Shown here: one piece after another, positions 51,111-59,787 of the stretch
Numbering within the stretch: position 1 is the first letter of the stretch
Layout: each line of letters opens with the position of its first letter
Assembly: GCA_021737405.1 (NCBI GenBank)
Contig: JAIPEG010000001.1
Span: forward strand, 124,001-188,000
Source of the DNA: Bacteriovoracaceae bacterium
Lineage (GTDB): Bacteria > Bdellovibrionota > Bacteriovoracia > Bacteriovoracales > Bacteriovoracaceae
DNA: 64,000 nt
Reading direction: 5' to 3'
Notes under the pieces: generated by a model
The model's database searches: none
What the model saw: only the letters and a program-made list of their open reading frames with translations
What the model was told of the DNA's origin: nothing
Position numbers and translations under genes: made by a program

Positions 51111-51884
51111 TTAATTATTACCCCAAGGTGCATCACCGTCTTCCCACAGCGCTGTTAAGAACTTTTTATCTCTTAATGTGTCCATACATTGCCAAAAACC
51201 TTCATGCTTAAAAGTCATTAGCTCTCCCTCATTTGCCAACCTTTCTAATGGCTCTTTCTCAAGAACTAAAGAATCTCTTGCCTCTAAGTAATCAAACACC
51301 TTACCACTAAAAACAAAGAAGCCTCCATTAATCCAACCCTCTCCAGTTTGAGGCTTCTCTGAAAAACTTGTGACCTGATCGCCATTGATTACAAGTTGAC
51401 CAAATCGGGAAGGGGGTCTTACCGCTGTCACAGTTGCAATCTTTCCATGTGATCGATGAAACTCTACAAGCTTACTTATATCAACATCAGATACACCATC
51501 GCCATAGCTAAGCATAAATAAGTCTTCGTTTTCCAAAATTGGCTTCAGCCTAGCCAACCTACCACCGGTCATTGTATTTAGGCCGGTGTCAACTAAAGAA
51601 ACATCCCAGTCAATGCTACACTCTTTTAAGAAATCAACTTTGCCACTTTTCAAGTTAATTTTAAAATCACTATTGAATGCAAAAAAATTCAAAAAGTAAT
51701 TTCTTAAGACTTCTCCTTTGTAGCCTAAGCAAAGGAGAAAATCGTTAAAGCCGTGCTTGGCATAAGAGTTCATAATATGCCAAACTATCGGATTATCCCC
51801 AATTTCTACCATTGGCTTTGGCTTCAATGTTGTTTCCTCACTTAAGCGAGTGCCGAAACCTCCGCACAATAGAACTGTTTTCAT
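51111..51884 (-). CDS. rfbF: Glucose-1-phosphate cytidylyltransferase
   Basis: The 257-residue protein begins MKTVLLCGGFGTRLSEETTL with KPKPMVEIGDNPIVWHIMN, diagnostic of RfbF, and continues with FLLCLGYKGE and YGDGVSDVD. It makes CDP-glucose from CTP and glucose-1-phosphate. I place the start at the ATG at 51884, nine bases after GGAG; a TTG at 51899 would put that site inside the coding region. The length matches the family. It is the second gene of the operon reductase-rfbF-rfbG-epimerase. Confidence 0.95.
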   Translation of the reverse strand: MKTVLLCGGFGTRLSEETTLKPKPMVEIGDNPIVWHIMNSYAKHGFNDFLLCLGYKGEVLRNYFLNFFAFNSDFKINLKSGKVDFLKECSIDWDVSLVDTGLNTMTGGRLARLKPILENEDLFMLSYGDGVSDVDISKLVEFHRSHGKIATVTAVRPPSRFGQLVINGDQVTSFSEKPQTGEGWINGGFFVFSGKVFDYLEARDSLVLEKEPLERLANEGELMTFKHEGFWQCMDTLRDKKFLTALWEDGDAPWGNN

Positions 51885-51907
51885 AAGTAACTTCTCCAAA
51901 TTTGTTT

Positions 51908-52780
51908 TCAGTTCATTTTTTTAATAATCGACTCAAAAGCCTGGTCAACATTCCTTAGTGACCAACTTAAAATTTTTGAAAGCTTATCTGTTGATAACTC
52001 CGCTCTTAATGGCCTCCGAGGTTGATTTTTAAAATCTTTTAATTCTTTAATTAAAGACTTTTCAAAATCAAATTTTTCACAAATTTTAAGCGCCCACTCA
52101 TACCTGTTTATAAACTCTGGTCCTACAATATGGAAAATTCCAGTTTGATCTGACTCTGCTAGCTCAATCAATGCCAAGGCCAAGTCATCCGCGAGTGTAG
52201 GGCTTCCAAACAAACAACTGGGGACCTCAACTTCTTGCCCGTCGCTCAGTTTACGAAAAAGCCCCATAAAAAAGTTAGGGGTTTTTGTTTCGGGATCCCA
52301 ACCGAAAACATTTGTAGTCCTAGCAATAATATAATCTTTCAAAGTTTCTTGAATAACCTTTTCAGCATCGACCTTCAATTTACCGTAAGCATTAAGCGGT
52401 CTGGATTCATCATCTTCATGATATGGTATCGAACCATCCGAAAAAACATAATCTGATGAAATAAAGATTAACCTTGCTCCAATCTCAAGACAAAGGTTGC
52501 TAATATTTTTTGTCGCTTGAACATGAAATGCATGAGCCTTTTTCACTTCTCTTTCACAACCATTCACTCCTCCAGGCATATTTGCACATAGGTATACAAA
52601 TCCTGGCTGCTCTTCCTTTAAAAAGCTTTCGACACTTTTAAAGTCTGTTATATCAAGGAATTCATAACCGTTATTGTTTCGACTAAAACATGAACCCGTA
52701 AAAGGCTTATTGCGAGACCTCAATTCACTAACAACTGCCTTGCCAATAAGACCATTTGCTGCGATGACTAAACTTCTCAT
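51908..52780 (-). CDS. RmlD-like NAD(P)-dependent sugar reductase (extended SDR)
   Basis: The 290-residue protein begins MRSLVIAANGLIGKAVVSEL, the RmlD pattern with a slightly altered glycine motif, and has FISSDYVFSDG, PLNAYGKLKVDAE (catalytic Tyr/Lys) and RTTNVFGWDP. RmlD-type enzymes reduce 4-keto-sugar nucleotides. As the first gene of an operon with rfbF, rfbG and a cupin epimerase, it may act on a CDP-sugar. I chose the ATG at 52780; an in-frame TTG at 52789 has AAGG only 3 bp away. The true start is uncertain by three residues. Confidence 0.85.
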   Translation of the reverse strand: MRSLVIAANGLIGKAVVSELRSRNKPFTGSCFSRNNNGYEFLDITDFKSVESFLKEEQPGFVYLCANMPGGVNGCEREVKKAHAFHVQATKNISNLCLEIGARLIFISSDYVFSDGSIPYHEDDESRPLNAYGKLKVDAEKVIQETLKDYIIARTTNVFGWDPETKTPNFFMGLFRKLSDGQEVEVPSCLFGSPTLADDLALALIELAESDQTGIFHIVGPEFINRYEWALKICEKFDFEKSLIKELKDFKNQPRRPLRAELSTDKLSKILSWSLRNVDQAFESIIKKMN

Positions 52781-52882
52781 TAGTTTCAAGGGCCTTTTTT
52801 AAGATAACAATAATAAGAGAATACCTTAGTTGATTAATAGTAAAGAATAAACCTCAGAGACGGAACTAAACAAAATCAATGC

Positions 52883-52894
52883 ACTTTTAAAAGT
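52883..52894. repeat. Perfect 12-bp palindrome in divergent intergenic region
   Basis: ACTTTTAAAAGT lies in the 176-bp gap between the divergent reductase (52780) and CapD-like (52957) genes. A GC-only palindrome, GGCGCGCC at 52910-52917, follows in otherwise AT-rich DNA. Either could be an operator. No promoter elements are convincing. Confidence 0.3.
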
Positions 52895-52956
52895 AAACTC
52901 TCCACACATGGCGCGCCGCATCTTCACCTATATATGTTCAGAATGTATAAGTTATT

Positions 52957-54852
52957 ATGTTTAAGGACTTATCACCATCTACGAAAAAAGCAATCGCTTT
53001 CTTATATGACTCTTTTGTGTCAGTTGCTGCTTTCCAAGGAGCAGTGCTCCTAAGAATGGGAGACAATCAAGAGTTTTCACAACAAGAAAATATAATTTAC
53101 CTTAGTCTTACTTGCTTATTTCAAAGTGCTACTTTTTACTTAATTGGCTTTTATAAAGGAATCTGGAGATACTCTAGTACTTATGATCTTTTAAGAATTA
53201 TTAAAGGTGCTAGTGTCGGCGTTATTGGAAGCCTACTCATTCTTTTTATGTACAATAGGCTTGTAAACCTACCTAGAACAATCTTTATAATTGATTGGCT
53301 TCTTTTGATTGTGTTTTTAGGAGGGGGCAGGCTTGGCTATCGAGTTATCAGAGATTCAGTAGGCTTTAAGCCCACTAATTCTACCAAGAAAAGAGTACTT
53401 ATAATTGGAGCTGGCAAAGCTGGGGAGCGAGTCTTTAGGGAAGTGAATGGTCACCCAGAAATGAGCATCAAGGTTATCGGGTTTCTAGATGATGATACCC
53501 AGCTTCTTAAGAGAGATATACACGGTTGCCCAGTTCTTGGAAAAATTGATGAAGTTGAAAATATCTCAAAAGAATTAAGCATTGATCTTATATACGTGGC
53601 AATCCCCTCAGCGACAGGAGAACAGCTAAAGAGGATTTATGAACTCTCAAGGGGTTTAAAAACTCCTATAAAAGTTCTTCCCAAGATTAAAGACATCCTA
53701 GATGCGAACATCCAACTGTCACAGTTTCGAGATATTGAGGTAGGTGACATTTTAGGACGCAAAGAAATTAAACTAGACGAGGACTCAATTGCTAACCTTG
53801 TAAGTGGAAAAAGGATTTTGATAAGCGGAGCTGGAGGCTCAATTGGCTCAGAAATTGTTCGACAAGTCTCCCTCTACTCCCCTGAAAAAATAATTCTATT
53901 AGATAATTGCGAATTAAACTTGTACAGGATCGAAAAAGAATTAATTAGAGCAGCAGAAAAAGTCGACTATGAAGTTTATATGGTTGACGTAAGGGATGAG
54001 GTGGCGTTAAGAAACGCTTTTGATGAAAACCCACAAGTGGTCTTTCATGCAGCTGCGTATAAGCACGTTCCTCTTGTTGAATCTAACCCCCACTCAGCCA
54101 TCCAAACAAACATTCTTGGAACCAGAATAATTGCAAAAGTCTCTAATGAGAAAAATGTAGAAAAGTTTGTTCTAATCTCATCAGACAAAGCAGTTAACCC
54201 CACCAATATTATGGGGGCAACGAAAAGAATATCTGAACTCATTTGTCTCGCTGAACAAGAGAAAAGCAAAGAGACAAAGTTTATTACCGTTAGGTTTGGT
54301 AACGTTCTTGGTAGTAGTGGAAGTGTAATTCCTTTATTTAAAGAGCAAATAAAGAATGGTGGCCCTATTACGATAACTCACCCCGAAATCAAACGTTACT
54401 TCATGTCAATACCTGAAGCCTCTCAACTAGTTCTCCAATCTGCAGCTATTGGTAGCGGAGGAGAAGTCTTTGTTCTAAATATGGGTGAGCCAATCTACAT
54501 CCTAGAGATGGCAAAACAAATGATCGCCCTATCTGGCTATAACCAGGAAGAGATTAGGATTGAGTTTATAGGCTTGAGACCAGGAGAAAAGATGTTTGAA
54601 GAGTTACTTCTAGACTCAGAAGAAACACTCAAAACAAAGCACCCCTTGGTTTTTCGAGCACAAGCCGTAAAGCTAAACCCAAACTTTCATAATGAGGTGC
54701 AATCTTTAATTGAAACTAACCCATCTAAAGAAGTTAAAGTCTTTAAGAGGTTAATCAAAGAAATTGTTCCTGAATATACACCTTCTGAAAGCTCTATTTT
54801 TAATACAAACTCCTCTAATCAGTTGAATTCCGCTAACAGCCAACTTCATTAG
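52957..54852 (+). CDS. Membrane-bound nucleotide-sugar 4,6-dehydratase (CapD/WbpM/PglF family)
   Basis: The 631-residue protein has four N-terminal membrane segments (to about 130), a first Rossmann-like domain with VLIIGAGKAGERV near 148, and an SDR domain with ILISGAGGSIGSEIV near 287. The active site is SSDKAVNPTNIMGATKR, where Met419 replaces the usual Tyr and Lys423 is kept, as in UDP-GlcNAc 4,6-dehydratases of this family. It yields UDP-4-keto-6-deoxy-GlcNAc at the membrane for QuiNAc-, FucNAc- or bacillosamine-type sugars. The length is normal for the family. There is no good ribosome site before the ATG. Confidence 0.94.
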   Translation: MFKDLSPSTKKAIAFLYDSFVSVAAFQGAVLLRMGDNQEFSQQENIIYLSLTCLFQSATFYLIGFYKGIWRYSSTYDLLRIIKGASVGVIGSLLILFMYNRLVNLPRTIFIIDWLLLIVFLGGGRLGYRVIRDSVGFKPTNSTKKRVLIIGAGKAGERVFREVNGHPEMSIKVIGFLDDDTQLLKRDIHGCPVLGKIDEVENISKELSIDLIYVAIPSATGEQLKRIYELSRGLKTPIKVLPKIKDILDANIQLSQFRDIEVGDILGRKEIKLDEDSIANLVSGKRILISGAGGSIGSEIVRQVSLYSPEKIILLDNCELNLYRIEKELIRAAEKVDYEVYMVDVRDEVALRNAFDENPQVVFHAAAYKHVPLVESNPHSAIQTNILGTRIIAKVSNEKNVEKFVLISSDKAVNPTNIMGATKRISELICLAEQEKSKETKFITVRFGNVLGSSGSVIPLFKEQIKNGGPITITHPEIKRYFMSIPEASQLVLQSAAIGSGGEVFVLNMGEPIYILEMAKQMIALSGYNQEEIRIEFIGLRPGEKMFEELLLDSEETLKTKHPLVFRAQAVKLNPNFHNEVQSLIETNPSKEVKVFKRLIKEIVPEYTPSESSIFNTNSSNQLNSANSQLH

Positions 54853-54882
54853 ACAAGGGTTTAATTAACCCAATATAACGAT

Positions 54883-55926
54883 ATGCCTGAACCTAGAAAT
54901 AAATTTTTATTTAACTTTTCAAGCTCTTACTCAGGAGGTGGACTCCAGATACTAGTTTCCTATCTTGATTTTTTCAATAAAAATGGTGGTTCGTTTTTTA
55001 TTCTCAATAGTCGCCTCAAGAACAAACTTTCCAAGGAATACCCCAACAACAAATTATTCTTTGTCGAAATCAATAAGGTGAAGCGCTTTGTTAATGATAT
55101 GTACTATCTCACACCAATTGTTAAAAACCTTCCACCATTAGATTTATATTTTTCATATGGTATTCCTGTATACAAGAAAGTCGCTAGAAACAACTGGTTT
55201 CACGTAAGTAACATGATCCCCATTGAACCAATGTTTAACTACCTAGGGAAATTTCAGCTTCTACAAATGAGGCTACTAGGCTTTAGAATCAACAAATACG
55301 CAAGAAATGCTGACTTCCTTTCTGCAGACAGCAAGGATGCACTTGAAAAATCCCAGCGTTTTTTAAAATATAATGTAAAAAACAATGTTGTTCTAAAAAA
55401 TGGTATCGACGATAGCTTTATAAGGCTTCGAGGTAAAAATAAAATCAAAAATGCTGTAACCATTGGTACCCAGCCATACAAAGACCTGATAAGGCTTTAT
55501 AGGCTTTACAAATGGCTACAGAAAGAAGGTAAAGTATCAAAACTTACCATTATTGGTTCAGTCGAAACTATTCCCAAGCAAATTTCTGAAGACTCTTCAG
55601 TCATTCTCAAAGGAATTATAGAGCCTGATCAGGTGCACGAGGAACTCTCCTCTGCGAGTACTTATATATCGACAAGCTTGATTGAGAACTCCAGCGTTGC
55701 AGCATTGGAAGGTTTGTACCTTTGTCCAAACTCTTATTTATCTAAAATTGGGCCACATAAAGAGATGTTAGAAGATGCACAGTTAAGTTTTGAAAGTATT
55801 GAGATACAAGAAGTTGGTGAATTTTACCATGTCGACCAAGAGGTGCCTTCAGACTATATCAAAAGTATTAGCTGGGACAACGTAAACAGGCAGTTCTTAA
55901 ATTATCTTAAAAGTAATTTGTCCTAA
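54883..55926 (+). CDS. GT4 family glycosyltransferase
   Basis: The 347-residue protein has an N-terminal FNFSSSYSGGGLQILVSYLD (the GGG acceptor loop), WFHVSNMIPIEP, a linker FLSADSKDALEKSQ, and a donor half with AVTIGTQPYKDLIRLYRLYK and TSLIENSSVAALEGLYLCP, a variant of the GT4 EX7E signature. It is 30 bp after the CapD-like gene, so the enzyme may add the amino sugar made there. Its 3' end overlaps the convergent ABC transporter gene by 4 nt. Confidence 0.84.
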   Translation: MPEPRNKFLFNFSSSYSGGGLQILVSYLDFFNKNGGSFFILNSRLKNKLSKEYPNNKLFFVEINKVKRFVNDMYYLTPIVKNLPPLDLYFSYGIPVYKKVARNNWFHVSNMIPIEPMFNYLGKFQLLQMRLLGFRINKYARNADFLSADSKDALEKSQRFLKYNVKNNVVLKNGIDDSFIRLRGKNKIKNAVTIGTQPYKDLIRLYRLYKWLQKEGKVSKLTIIGSVETIPKQISEDSSVILKGIIEPDQVHEELSSASTYISTSLIENSSVAALEGLYLCPNSYLSKIGPHKEMLEDAQLSFESIEIQEVGEFYHVDQEVPSDYIKSISWDNVNRQFLNYLKSNLS

Positions 55927-57701
55927 ACTGTCCCTTTAGCTTCAACGATTTCCTCGTAACTTCCCTTATCAACGATCCTACCGTTCTCCATTCTATAGAT
56001 AACATCACAATCCTTTAGGGTTGATAAGCGATGAGCGACAACTATTAGAGTTTTCTGACCTTTTAAATTTTTAATTTCTTCCACAATCTCACGCTCAGTT
56101 TTATTGTCTAAAGCACTAGTTGCTTCATCCATCACAAGTACGCTTCTGTCATAATAAAAGGTGCGTGCAATGGCGACACGTTGTTTTTGTCCTCCAGAGA
56201 GACGGGCTCCTCTCTCGCCAACAATGGTATCTAACCCCGCTGGTAATTGCGATACAAACCCCTCAAGGTTGCTTTTCTTTATAGATTCTTTAATTCTTTT
56301 TTCGTCAATTTCGTTATCATTTTTCCCAAGCGCTATATTTTTCCGAAGGCTATCATTCACTAAAAAAGTATCCTGCGGAATATAGGCTACTTCCTGTATC
56401 CACTCAGCCATGGACTCCTTATTCAGTACATTATCATTAAACTTTACGAATCCTTCCTGAGGCACAAGAAGACCCAGTAAAAGGTTTACAAAAGTGGTCT
56501 TACCAGACCCCGATGTGCCAATTAGGCCAATTGACGTGCCTGCCTCTATGGTAAGATTAATATTTTTTAAGGCTTTAATATTGTCTGAATTATATGAAAA
56601 GCTAATATTGTCTAACGTTAATTTTTGAAATACCTCACTATTATCGATGTTAACATACCCCTCATAAGTACTTAATCCCTTCAATGCCTTCAAATCATCA
56701 TAAAGTAGCCCAACTGCGTTTCTATTTTGGACCAATTGCGAAAAAGCACTTAAAACTTGACTAACCGAAGGTATCAGCCTCATAGCGGATACAGCGAACA
56801 TAGTTAATACAGAGGTTAACTTAACAATATTACCATCAGTGAGCAAAGTGTAATTAATTAAAGAGACAATAAAGCCTACGATAATTAATTCCAATAAATA
56901 TCTTGGAATTAATCTAATCGTAGACAAGCTAACATTAAGATCAGATAGTTTCTTTGCACTTCTTATTACTTTTTTAAAAAAGTAGTTCTCTCTCCCAAAA
57001 ATTCTAATTTCTCTTAATCCTTCAATACCCTCAACAACTCCCTGAATCATTCTCTTTGTTTCATTATCCGACATTTGACCAAATAGAAATACTTTCTTTC
57101 TGAATAGAAGATCATACGTAAAAGTTGAGATTAGAACTAAGCCAGCCAAAATAAGAAGAGGTAACCCACTTTTAATAAAGAGTAATGTAAAAATACTCAA
57201 GATTATCAATCCTTCACTAATTAACCTCAAAATAGACTGAAATGTTCCCTGTGCATAAATTGCTGTTAGGCTTTGAATTGAGTAAATATAGTCCGATGTA
57301 TTCTTTTTTAAAAAATTAGTATAGGGCATTCCTTGAAAGCTACTCATCAAATACATCCTCAGGCTTACCGCTTTTTCATATGAGAATCGAATAATCATCC
57401 TATTCACAAAGATGCCGACAATAGACTTAAAAAAGAAAGTGACACAGAGTAATGCACCTAGAAAGAACATTAGGTCATTTCTTGATAGTTCATTAATTAA
57501 AGGAAACATATTCGTTACTATTGAATTGGTTTCAAACTTTTCTGGAGATAGAAGAAGAGCAACATAAGGTGCAACTAAACCGATACCGGCGAGATCTAAA
57601 AATGAGGAGCTTAAGAAGAACAAAACCATAAGTGGTAGCTTTTTAAGGTCAGCACCAGCTAAAAAAATAATTTCATGTAAATACTGCTTATACTTGTTCA
57701 T
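55923..57701 (-). CDS. ABC exporter (fused membrane and ATPase domains, MsbA/PglK-like)
   Basis: The 592-residue half-transporter has six hydrophobic segments in the first 330 residues and a C-terminal ATPase with Walker A GTSGSGKTTFVN near 395, Q-loop AYIPQDTFLVND, signature LSGGQKQRVAIARTF near 495, Walker B VLVMDEATSALD and switch VVAHRLST. The family includes MsbA and the lipid-linked oligosaccharide flippase PglK. In this locus it probably exports a lipid-linked glycan or glycolipid. This adds a third possible flipping route next to two Wzx proteins. Confidence 0.92.
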   Translation of the reverse strand: MNKYKQYLHEIIFLAGADLKKLPLMVLFFLSSSFLDLAGIGLVAPYVALLLSPEKFETNSIVTNMFPLINELSRNDLMFFLGALLCVTFFFKSIVGIFVNRMIIRFSYEKAVSLRMYLMSSFQGMPYTNFLKKNTSDYIYSIQSLTAIYAQGTFQSILRLISEGLIILSIFTLLFIKSGLPLLILAGLVLISTFTYDLLFRKKVFLFGQMSDNETKRMIQGVVEGIEGLREIRIFGRENYFFKKVIRSAKKLSDLNVSLSTIRLIPRYLLELIIVGFIVSLINYTLLTDGNIVKLTSVLTMFAVSAMRLIPSVSQVLSAFSQLVQNRNAVGLLYDDLKALKGLSTYEGYVNIDNSEVFQKLTLDNISFSYNSDNIKALKNINLTIEAGTSIGLIGTSGSGKTTFVNLLLGLLVPQEGFVKFNDNVLNKESMAEWIQEVAYIPQDTFLVNDSLRKNIALGKNDNEIDEKRIKESIKKSNLEGFVSQLPAGLDTIVGERGARLSGGQKQRVAIARTFYYDRSVLVMDEATSALDNKTEREIVEEIKNLKGQKTLIVVAHRLSTLKDCDVIYRMENGRIVDKGSYEEIVEAKGTV

Positions 57702-57850
57702 TGCGCTCTCAAAACCTTGAAAGTTAATTTATACGAAGAAATACTAACAAATCTAATACCTAAAGTCTGAACCTTGTTTGGCGGATAAATTCATTCACCC
57801 AAAAAAATGTATACCGCTCCCGACACCCTGCTCCACATCTAATTAGGACA

Positions 57851-57879
57851 TTTTCATCCTCCCTCAGTTATCATATAAT
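57851..57879 (+). promoter_or_regulatory. Predicted sigma-70 promoter for the SDR gene at 57905
   Basis: TATAAT (57874-57879) lies 17 bp after TTTTCA (57851-57856), which matches the -35 consensus at 4 of 6 positions. It is 25 bp before the ATG, which leaves room for the GGAG ribosome site. The remainder of the 57702-57850 gap shows nothing else. Confidence 0.5.
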
Positions 57880-57904
57880 TTATAGAAATTTGGAGAATAA
57901 TCTA

Positions 57905-58702
57905 ATGAAAGTACTGCTCTCAGGGCCAAACGGAAACCTAGGGTCTCAAATTAAAAAGCATGCCCAATTCGAAATTTTACCTATTCATAGAGAAGAATGG
58001 GAAAGCTTCACGAGAATGGATTTATATGAAGTCGATTTCTTCATTCATTGTGCTTATGATTTAAAAAACCTTGTTCAAGAGAATCCTTCTAAGGTCTTAG
58101 ATTCAAACGTGTTATCCACAATGAAGGCCTTAGAAATTTGCAAAAAGAATAAAATTAAAAACTTTTTATTTCTAAGTAGTTGCTCTGTTTATGGCCACTC
58201 AAGTAAGACAACCGAAGATACTATCTGTAACCCCGTAACAATTAATGGCCTTACCAAACTACTAAATGAAAAGATTATTTTATCCTTTTGTATGGAAAAT
58301 GAGATCAACCCTATAATCTTGAGAGCATTTAACTCTTATGGTGGAAAAGATGAATTCTCCATAATAAGTAAATTAATTGATTCATACAAAAAAGATAAAA
58401 CATTTAAACTTTTCAATGATGGATTTGCAGAAAGGGACTTTATTCATGTAAGTGATATTGCCAAAGTTGTGTGTCAACTTTGCCTCACTCCCCCTACAAC
58501 ATCAATTTTAAATATTGGGACAGGGGAAGCCATTCGCATTATTGATGTTGTTAAGTGCTTTGAAAGAAAGTTCGGAAATTTAAAAATAGAAAAACTGAGT
58601 AGTATTGACGAAGCTATTTACTCCAGAGCAGATATAAGGAAGCTTAAAGCTGAAGTGGATATTGATTTCGTTAATGTTTTCGACTTTATTGAAAGTCTTT
58701 AA
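57905..58702 (+). CDS. Extended SDR sugar-epimerase-like protein lacking the catalytic Tyr
   Basis: The 265-residue protein begins MKVLLSGPNGNLGSQIKKHA (GxxGxxG-type motif) and has FFIHCAYDLKNLV, FLFLSSCSVYGH, RAFNSYGGKDE and ERDFIHVSDIAKV, all typical of sugar-nucleotide SDRs. At the active site it reads INGLTKLLNE where the family has Y-x-x-x-K, so Tyr is replaced by Asn while Lys remains. It may be inactive or use another acid. I chose the ATG at 57905, nine bases after GGAG; the TTG at 57890 overlaps that site. It resembles the SDR at 30574. Confidence 0.83.
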   Translation: MKVLLSGPNGNLGSQIKKHAQFEILPIHREEWESFTRMDLYEVDFFIHCAYDLKNLVQENPSKVLDSNVLSTMKALEICKKNKIKNFLFLSSCSVYGHSSKTTEDTICNPVTINGLTKLLNEKIILSFCMENEINPIILRAFNSYGGKDEFSIISKLIDSYKKDKTFKLFNDGFAERDFIHVSDIAKVVCQLCLTPPTTSILNIGTGEAIRIIDVVKCFERKFGNLKIEKLSSIDEAIYSRADIRKLKAEVDIDFVNVFDFIESL

Positions 58703-59787
58703 GTAAAGTTTAAAACCTTTAAATACTCTAGTGATACTTTCTCAATATTAAAATTTGACAGTGCGACCTCTCTTGCTCTTTTCGAGAGCATCTCTACCTG
58801 ACCTTCGACCTCTAAAACTGCCTTCGCCATTCTTCTCGCTAAATCTTCATCAGTTACCCATGGTTCTCCCTCGACGGATACACCTGCACCAGACACAAGC
58901 TCTGCAGTCCCTCCCCACTTTGGGCAAACAACAGGAAGACCACAGGACAATGCCTCAATAGCAGCATTGGGGCACCAATCCCCAACCTTTGCATGAAGGA
59001 GTATATGACACTCATTAATTTTCTTCGGAAGAGAGTCAAAGTTTACGACACCATGACAAATTACTCTCGCTCGTAAGCCACCCTCTAAGCCAATATTTTC
59101 TAGAAACTCAGCAACAATGTCCTCCCCATTTCTCATGGGCCCTATAATATGAAGTTCATATTTTTCACTAGGTAAGTTTTTCATAACTTTGAGACCAAGT
59201 TCAATATGCTTCGGGTAGTGTTTACCGAGCATTAGAAGTCTAATCGGACTATTTTTAGGTTTTAACTGAGGTGAAAAGTGATCCGTATTAGTACCATTGT
59301 GAATTATAGAAAAGCCCGCAGTCCTTTCAAAAAGGTATTCATCACAAACAGCTTTAGAGAAATGGGACTGATAAATCACGTGATCAAATTTTTCCAAATC
59401 TTTAGACAGTCGATAGTTAACCCAATTTCTATAACTTTCATCTTGCTGAAACCTCCCATCAACCTTGTCCTCAGGCACATAAAAACCATCGACTCGCAAT
59501 ACGGACTTTACACCAAGTATCTTACATATCTTGCTGAAAGAATCTCCCCACGATGCAGAGAAGACCAAACTAGAGCGACACCCCCTAAGACTCCAGTGCG
59601 AAACTACTGCCTTAGACTTTAGAGACTTAGTACTTAGGATATTTTTAAGAAATCGGTTCGGACCGCCATAAACACTCCCCCCTCTTAGATTACAATAGAG
59701 GGCAGTACGAGCCTTAAAAGTAGGTATAAAGGATGTCATTATCCCAACAAGAACCCTAATGATATTTTTAAACTTAAGGGTTTTCAT
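58699..59787 (-). CDS. GT4 family glycosyltransferase
   Basis: The 362-residue protein has an N-terminal hydrophobic strand followed by NLRGGSVYGGPNRFLKNIL, a linker YQSHFSKAVCDEYLF with IIHNGTNTDHF, and a donor half with RLLMLGKHYPKHIELGLKVM, ICHGVVNFDSLPKKI and NAAIEALSCGLPVVCPKWGG. It overlaps the LIC12162-like gene upstream by 14 nt and is the last gene of the minus-strand nonulosonate-like operon. The donor sugar is unknown. Confidence 0.87.
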   Translation of the reverse strand: MKTLKFKNIIRVLVGIMTSFIPTFKARTALYCNLRGGSVYGGPNRFLKNILSTKSLKSKAVVSHWSLRGCRSSLVFSASWGDSFSKICKILGVKSVLRVDGFYVPEDKVDGRFQQDESYRNWVNYRLSKDLEKFDHVIYQSHFSKAVCDEYLFERTAGFSIIHNGTNTDHFSPQLKPKNSPIRLLMLGKHYPKHIELGLKVMKNLPSEKYELHIIGPMRNGEDIVAEFLENIGLEGGLRARVICHGVVNFDSLPKKINECHILLHAKVGDWCPNAAIEALSCGLPVVCPKWGGTAELVSGAGVSVEGEPWVTDEDLARRMAKAVLEVEGQVEMLSKRAREVALSNFNIEKVSLEYLKVLNFT

